From an uncultured Campylobacter sp. (GTDB lineage Bacteria; Campylobacterota; Campylobacteria; Campylobacterales; Campylobacteraceae), in contig CASFHJ010000217.1 of the NCBI GenBank assembly GCA_949294425.1, forward strand, positions 1-10,233: a DNA stretch of 10,233 nucleotides. Direction: 5' to 3'. The stretch's first letter is position 1. The number at the start of each line of letters is the position of its first letter. Shown piece after piece: positions 6,388 through 10,233 of this stretch. A program made the translations under genes and the position numbers. The notes below the pieces were generated by a model, which saw nothing but the letters and a program-made list of their open reading frames with translations, was not told the origin of the DNA and did no database searches.

Positions 6388-8670
6388 TTACTTATCAGAA
6401 CTACTCATAGCAGCTACCATTTGGCTTATAGCATTTGACTGAGCATTTAGTTTTGACATTATTATTTCATACTGCACCCATGTATTTTGCAAGGTTTCGT
6501 ATTTTGCGTCAATTCTTTCTTGACTATTTTTCTTAGACTCTGTAAGCTTTTTATTTTCATCTTTAAGAGCTGTTTCATAAAGAGTTAGGCTACCATTTTT
6601 ACCATTAACAGAGTCTAAGGTTTCTTTTAAGGAGGCAAAGATACCTGTTCCTTCTTCATATTGTGGGCTTATTTGCGTAGCTTCAAGACCTAAATTTTGT
6701 AAGAAAGTCTCCTTGCCCTCTACCTTGAAATCAGATCCATTGTCGCTATTAAATTTAAGTATATATTCTATACTTGAGCTACTGCCATTTCTAACAGATA
6801 TTTCCTCTATGCTTACTTCTAAATCCTCTATGTTAAAGCTATTTATATGATCTACTAAATTTTTCGCCCTTTCAGCAGCATCAGCTCCTGTTAATGTAAA
6901 CTCATTGCCATCTGCATCTTTTGATAAATCATAAGTCTTATCATTAAAAGTTATCTTAAAGCCACTATCTTTAAAGTCAATATCTTGATCTAGCTTTACG
7001 CTTGATCCAATATAATTTATATCCTCAAAGCCAGATACTCCTGAAAAAAACTTTTCAGCAAAGCTTATATCCTCATTTACTTTTTCATCAAATTTAGAGG
7101 AATCAAAGGTCAAAAGTCCGCTTTCATTTAAGGTAAGACCAAAATCATTTAAGGAGGTCATAACCTTAACAGCTCTTTCATTTTCATTCTCATCTATCTC
7201 AACGCCATCTACCATCTGAGTTTGAAATAAAGCGGACAAGATATTAGATCTTAAACTAGTAACCTCAGTAACACCTTGCAAATCCCCAGCAACACCGGTA
7301 TCTATATCATATTTAGTAGCCTCTGTTAAGAAATTTGTAAGCTCATTAAAGGACTCAACAAGGGAATTCATGGTTTCTTTTATGGATTCAACATCTTGTT
7401 TTATGCTAAAATTTACCTCTCCTTCCTTTTTAAGACTTAAGGTAAGCCCAGCACCTATGTCTTTTACCTCGTTACTTGATCTTACCATTCTAACACCATC
7501 TAGAACGAAGATAGCATCTTGGGCTTTTTTTATGTGATATTCTCCATTTGCATCATCAACGCCATAGCTCTTAACCACATTTATACCAAGCTTTTGACTT
7601 AAAAAATTTGAGGTATCGCTACTTGTTTCATAGGTATCGCCGCTAGCTGATTTCACCCCATCAAAAACCTTTACCTTAGTGCCGCTTGGAGCATTAACAC
7701 CGGCTGAAAAAGAAAAGGAAAATTCATTATTTACATTTTTAGCTGCTGAAAGCTGCACTTTTCCGCCTGTAACGCTATTAACTCTATTTATCAAATCATC
7801 GTAAGTATCTGTGGTTCTTGCATCTATTTCAAAGCTTTCCTCTCCTACAAAAAGGGTAAATTTAATATCATTTTGTAAGCCTAAAGACTCACTTGAACCA
7901 TTTGCAAGTGTAATTCTTTGTGCTGAAGAGGAGTTAAAGCCTGTAAAATTTTCAGCCGAAAATCCCGTGCTTTTTAAATTCCAACCAAGAGCTGACAAAA
8001 CATTTTTTGCCTCAGCACTTTCTGTGTAAATTCCAGTTGAAGTATCCTTTGTACCGGCGTAAAAGCCTATGGAGTTATCAAGACCTGTATCCTTGCTAGT
8101 TAGTGTAAGTCTGTAAGGATTTGTTTTTTCTCCTGTGTTTATAATCTTAGCTTGGATATTACCATCTGTGGCTGTGTTTATCTTATCAGCAAGTTGTCTA
8201 AAGGTAGTTGTTGAATCCACCTCTATGGAATACTCTTTACCATTTTGAATCAAGGTAAAAGTAGCCTTTGTTCCTGATGATAGACTCGATAAGATAGTGT
8301 CTGTGTCCTTATTAAAACCCTTGCTTTGATAAACATCATTTCTAGCTATTTGCATAACCTCAACTTCAAGATCTTGCAAGGAAACACCGCTAGATGCTGT
8401 AAGTGTGGCTGCTGGGTTTTCAGAAACACTAGAATCAACCTTTCTATTAGCAAAGGCTGTAGAATCTCCCAAAGAAGAAACAGCGGACTTAAAACTAGTA
8501 AGCTTTGTCAAAAGCTCTGTAAGAGCTGTTTGTTTTGCGGTATTTTTTTCTAACTTTGTATCGTAAGGCTTTACTTGTGCAGACTCATCAGCTGATTTTA
8601 ACTGGTCAAAAAGATCCTTAGTTAATACCCCAGATGCTACACCCATGCTAGTTACTGAACCTAACGCCAT
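6388..8670 (-). CDS. fliD: Flagellar filament cap protein FliD (HAP2), with a duplicated internal module
   Basis: FliD forms the cap at the filament tip, promotes flagellin polymerisation and can act as an adhesin. The N-terminus MALGSVTSMGVASGVLTKDLFDQL (1-24) and the region up to VEVMQIARNDVYQSKGF (103-119) match the FliD N-terminal domain. The C-terminal region has LYETALKDENKKLTESKKNSQERI and ends in coiled-coil heptads (about 695-756) like other FliDs. There are no cysteines, as expected for an exported axial protein. At 760 residues it is long; as I recall C. jejuni FliD is about 642. The excess maps to a second copy of a beta-rich module: residues 138-231 and 271-364 align at a constant offset of 133, and a more distant third copy lies at 570-621. 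The start has AAAGGAG six bases before the ATG, 11 bases after flaG. Confidence 0.95.
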   Translation of the reverse strand: MALGSVTSMGVASGVLTKDLFDQLKSADESAQVKPYDTKLEKNTAKQTALTELLTKLTSFKSAVSSLGDSTAFANRKVDSSVSENPAATLTASSGVSLQDLEVEVMQIARNDVYQSKGFNKDTDTILSSLSSGTKATFTLIQNGKEYSIEVDSTTTFRQLADKINTATDGNIQAKIINTGEKTNPYRLTLTSKDTGLDNSIGFYAGTKDTSTGIYTESAEAKNVLSALGWNLKSTGFSAENFTGFNSSSAQRITLANGSSESLGLQNDIKFTLFVGEESFEIDARTTDTYDDLINRVNSVTGGKVQLSAAKNVNNEFSFSFSAGVNAPSGTKVKVFDGVKSASGDTYETSSDTSNFLSQKLGINVVKSYGVDDANGEYHIKKAQDAIFVLDGVRMVRSSNEVKDIGAGLTLSLKKEGEVNFSIKQDVESIKETMNSLVESFNELTNFLTEATKYDIDTGVAGDLQGVTEVTSLRSNILSALFQTQMVDGVEIDENENERAVKVMTSLNDFGLTLNESGLLTFDSSKFDEKVNEDISFAEKFFSGVSGFEDINYIGSSVKLDQDIDFKDSGFKITFNDKTYDLSKDADGNEFTLTGADAAERAKNLVDHINSFNIEDLEVSIEEISVRNGSSSSIEYILKFNSDNGSDFKVEGKETFLQNLGLEATQISPQYEEGTGIFASLKETLDSVNGKNGSLTLYETALKDENKKLTESKKNSQERIDAKYETLQNTWVQYEIIMSKLNAQSNAISQMVAAMSSSDK
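7579..8259 (-). repeat. Duplicated ~94-residue module in fliD
   Basis: Copy A is residues 138-231 (7978-8259) and copy B is residues 271-364 (7579-7860), separated by a 39-residue Ser/Asn-rich linker. Matching stretches include FTLIQNGKEYSIEVDSTTT versus FTLFVGEESFEIDARTTDT, DKINTATDGNI versus NRVNSVTGGKV, and the ends YTESAEAKNVLSALGWN versus YETSSDTSNFLSQKLGIN. The offset of 133 residues is the same at both ends. The similarity is at the protein level; the DNA copies have diverged, so the duplication is not recent. Confidence 0.7.
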
Positions 8671-8681
8671 TTGCTTCTCCT

Positions 8682-9029
8682 TTATATGTTATTATCAAAT
8701 ATCATGCCAACCACGTTTTTAAGATGTTCTCTTAACTTCATGGCTTCTTCGCTTGGAATTTGTCTTATGACAACTCCGCTATCCTTTTCTACCACGCTTA
8801 TATAAAGCTCACCTACTTCCTCATTAAACTGGAATTTTATATTTGTGCTTAATGATTCTATCTCTTGATTTAGCTCCTTTGTAAGCTCGTTTAGATTAAG
8901 CTCTTCTTTGCTAAGCTCACTCGTTTTATTGAGGTTTGAGCTATCCGTTTGAACACTTTGCCTAAGCCTTGTTTGAGGCTGTATTGAAGGCGTTTTTGTA
9001 TTGATATCTAAGTTTGTTGATGTATCCAT
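8682..9029 (-). CDS. flaG: Flagellar protein FlaG
   Basis: A protein of 115 residues, standard for FlaG, a small flagellar protein that in Campylobacter and Vibrio influences filament length; the mechanism is not settled. The N-terminal half (1-50) is low-complexity and polar (Thr, Ser, Asn, Gln), probably disordered. The C-terminal half carries the family domain: IKFQFNEEVGELYISVVEKDSGVVIRQIPSEEAMKLREHLKNVVGMIFD, with the D-S-G-x-V-I-R-Q-I-P-S-E-E core at 83-95. It is the first gene of the operon; the ATG is preceded by two adjacent Shine-Dalgarno-like motifs (AGGAG then AGGAG, 9034-9043). A sigma-28 promoter lies about 45 bases upstream. fliD follows after 11 bases. Confidence 0.93.
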   Translation of the reverse strand: MDTSTNLDINTKTPSIQPQTRLRQSVQTDSSNLNKTSELSKEELNLNELTKELNQEIESLSTNIKFQFNEEVGELYISVVEKDSGVVIRQIPSEEAMKLREHLKNVVGMIFDNNI

Positions 9030-9073
9030 TTTTCTCTCCTCTCCTAACCAAAAAATAATACACTATAAAAACC

Positions 9074-9100
9074 ATATCGACAAAATGCCTAAAAGCTTTA
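9074..9100 (-). promoter_or_regulatory. Sigma-28 (FliA) promoter for flaG-fliD-fliS operon
   Basis: On the - strand the sequence reads TAAAGCTT (9093-9100), an 11-base spacer (9082-9092), then GTCGATAT (9074-9081). The E. coli FliA consensus is TAAAGTTT-N11-GCCGATAA, and Campylobacter sigma-28 promoters keep a CGATAT-like -10, so both boxes and the spacing fit. The expected start is near 9066, about 37 nt before the flaG ATG. No sigma-54 GG-N10-GC element was found in this gap. Confidence 0.85.
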
Positions 9101-9193
9101 TATACTAATGCTAAAATATATCTTTAGATAAAAGCAAAATTTATTCCATATGAACTTATGTTAAAATTTAAAAATTCATCTTTAAGAAAGGAT

Positions 9194-9242
9194 AAAAGCT
9201 CTAGATCTAACTACTTGCTTGAGTTGTTATCTAAGAGCTTTT
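9194..9242 (-). terminator. Terminator overlapping the end of the Sel1/Hcp-like gene
   Basis: On the - strand AGCTCTTAGAT (9229-9239) pairs with ATCTAGAGCT (9197-9206) with one bulged T. Flanking A's and T's extend the stem by up to four pairs, and a TTTTATCCTTT tract follows. The left arm lies within the last codons of the gene at 9211-9915 and the TAG is in the loop. The symmetric A/T flanks would also let it work weakly on the + strand. Confidence 0.6.
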
Positions 9243-9915
9243 TGTATTCAAGACAGGCATCATTAAAGCCTAAATCACAGGACTTTCCAAAGTTATTTCT
9301 AGCAAGTGAGGGATTATTTTTCTCGCTTAGATAAAATTCAGCTAAAACAAAACAAGATCTTGCATCTTTTAAATCACAAGCCCTTGTGTAAGCTTTTTGT
9401 GCTAAGGATTTATCCTGCTTTATAATCTCTCCTTCTCTATATAAAAAACCCATTCTAAGACAGGAATTTGCCTCGCCTAAATCACAAGCTCTTTTAAAAA
9501 ACTCAAGAGCTAATTCTCCGTCTTTTTCCTCATCATAAATCATGCCCAAAGCCTTACAAGCATTAGTATGTCCCAAAGAACAAGCTTTATAAAGAGAGAG
9601 TCTAGACTGATTTATCTCGTTTTTATTTTCCAAGATATGAGCTAGATTAAAACAAGCATTAGCAAGTCTTGCATTACAAGATAATTCATAATAACTTTGT
9701 GCCGTATCCACACTAGCAAGAACTCCCTGTGCATTCTCATACATATAAGCTAACAAAAAACAAGACTTAGCACTGCTTTGCTCCTCACATAAAAATTCAA
9801 GCAAGGGCAAGGCTTTTGAGTAATTTTTAGACTCATAATAAGTCAGGGCTGTATCAAAATCATTTGAAAATAAAAATGTAAAAAAAATAAAAAGGGATAA
9901 AAAAATCTTTCTCAT
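9211..9915 (-). CDS. Secreted Sel1-like repeat, cysteine-rich protein (Hcp-like)
   Basis: A protein of 234 residues with an N-terminal signal peptide (MRKIFLSLFIFFTFLFS, likely cut before NDFD), so it should be periplasmic or exported. The mature part is built of alpha/alpha Sel1-like repeats (a TPR relative) with regularly spaced cysteine pairs: Cys80/88, 112/120, 144/152, 180/188 and 213/221, each C-x7-C, plus an irregular Cys43/52. In the Helicobacter Hcp proteins such pairs form disulfides that bridge the two helices of each repeat. Recurrent A-C-x-L-G and A-x-S-C/A-x-A-C elements mark the repeat borders. Some Hcp proteins were reported to bind penicillin; that should not be assumed here, since a scaffold role is equally likely. 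It has GAAGG before its ATG, its own extended -10 promoter and its own terminator, so it is monocistronic. Confidence 0.88.
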   Translation of the reverse strand: MRKIFLSLFIFFTFLFSNDFDTALTYYESKNYSKALPLLEFLCEEQSSAKSCFLLAYMYENAQGVLASVDTAQSYYELSCNARLANACFNLAHILENKNEINQSRLSLYKACSLGHTNACKALGMIYDEEKDGELALEFFKRACDLGEANSCLRMGFLYREGEIIKQDKSLAQKAYTRACDLKDARSCFVLAEFYLSEKNNPSLARNNFGKSCDLGFNDACLEYKKLLDNNSSK

Positions 9916-9940
9916 AAAAAGCCTTCATTTTTGATACTTA

Positions 9941-9949
9941 ATGATAGCA
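9941..9949 (-). promoter_or_regulatory. Extended -10 promoter for the Sel1/Hcp-like gene
   Basis: On the - strand a TTTTTTTG run leads into TG-C-TATCAT (TG at 9948-9949, hexamer at 9941-9946), again the Campylobacter sigma-70 form without a clear -35. The expected start is near 9934, leaving a leader of about 19 nt with GAAGG seven bases before the ATG. Confidence 0.6.
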
Positions 9950-9964
9950 AAAAAAGATAAATTA

Positions 9965-10233
9965 CTATAAGTTAGCAAGTTTTTCCTTTACTTTTAAGAT
10001 ATTTTTAAATCTCTTTTCTAGCTCCTTTTTTTTATGAGATATAAGCTCTTTTTTCTTAGATATAAGCTCTAAAGCTTTTTCTAAATGTCTTGATAAAATT
10101 TTATTTATAATGGGCTTATCTATAAGCAAGGCTTCAAATTCATAGACATTTAGTTCCGTTAAAACCCTTTCATATATCTCAGATTTTTTTGGATAATAAA
10201 GGCTAAACTCAGAACTATCAAGCTCGTAAAAAT
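9965..10233 (-). CDS. 3' end of an unrecognised protein with a coiled-coil tail (partial)
   Basis: The frame is open on the - strand from the window edge to a TAG at 9965-9967 and gives an 88-residue C-terminal fragment; no start is needed within the window. It begins FYELDSSEFSLYYPKKSEIYERV, continues with a segment LNVYEFEALLIDKPIINKIL, and ends in a long Lys/Glu-rich amphipathic helix that includes the near-perfect heptad repeat ELISKKK-ELISHKK-KELEKRF. The fragment is cytosolic in character, with no membrane segment or cysteine. Codon use matches the neighbours and the stop is followed by the promoter of the next gene on the same strand. I do not recognise the family. Confidence 0.65.
   Translation of the reverse strand, partial: FYELDSSEFSLYYPKKSEIYERVLTELNVYEFEALLIDKPIINKILSRHLEKALELISKKKELISHKKKELEKRFKNILKVKEKLANL
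10030..10077 (-). repeat. Short tandem heptad repeat in the partial gene
   Basis: The 12-base string GAGCTTATATCT occurs twice on the - strand with a 21-base period, encoding ELIS followed by basic residues (ELISKKK, ELISHKK). The period equals one coiled-coil heptad pair of turns, which suggests that slippage or duplication lengthened the helix. Confidence 0.6.

Noticed and set aside
8326..8553. 75-codon + strand ORF opposite fliD, and the other opposite-strand ORFs over htpG, dcuB and fliD
   Set aside because: They lie wholly within strongly supported genes, have no ribosome-binding sites or family features, and their composition is that of antisense shadows.
9030..9210. Small RNA or + strand gene in the gap before flaG
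   Set aside because: Only the sigma-28 promoter, the flaG ribosome-binding sites and the neighbouring terminator are seen. No + strand promoter-plus-ORF combination is supported.

Overview
The window is a stretch of a low-GC, gene-dense chromosome of the order Campylobacterales, most likely a Campylobacter species. The evidence is the very A/T-rich codon use, several promoters made of a T-run followed by an extended -10 (TGnTATAAT-like), and the gene content: htpG followed by a single-domain rhodanese and a small one-TM protein, and flaG-fliD-fliS followed by a 72-residue protein. From memory, both clusters resemble C. jejuni neighbourhoods. The species cannot be named from sequence alone. 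There is no sign of phage, insertion sequences, CRISPR or plasmid genes.

Layout on the + strand: the 3' end of an unrecognised gene (1-145) is joined by a 1-base stop/start overlap to htpG (145-1962, Hsp90 chaperone). htpG overlaps a rhodanese-like sulfurtransferase gene (1962-2276), which overlaps a one-TM, coiled-coil protein gene (2273-2710). These four look like one translationally coupled operon. After a 137-bp gap with its own extended -10 promoter comes dcuB (2848-4221), a C4-dicarboxylate antiporter of fumarate respiration, closed by a hairpin. A 200-bp gap then holds a strong extended -10 promoter, a 19-codon upstream ORF whose ATG falls on the predicted transcription start, a chain of alternating GCTT/AAGC segments and a T8 tract. 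It leads into a MATE-family efflux transporter (4426-5754).

The - strand carries the other half. A consensus sigma-28 promoter (9074-9100) precedes flaG-fliD-fliS plus a 72-aa gene, a late flagellar operon (filament cap, its secretion chaperone, and a possible FliT-like chaperone) that runs convergently toward the MATE gene. Upstream is a monocistronic secreted Sel1/Hcp-like cysteine-rich repeat protein (9211-9915) with its own promoter and terminator. The window ends in the 3' part of an unrecognised coiled-coil-tailed gene (9965-10233).

The most notable observations are the attenuator-like leader in front of the MATE transporter, with its apparently leaderless upstream ORF, and an internal duplication of a roughly 94-residue module in FliD that explains its unusual 760-residue length. 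The rest is fairly ordinary Campylobacter core genome.
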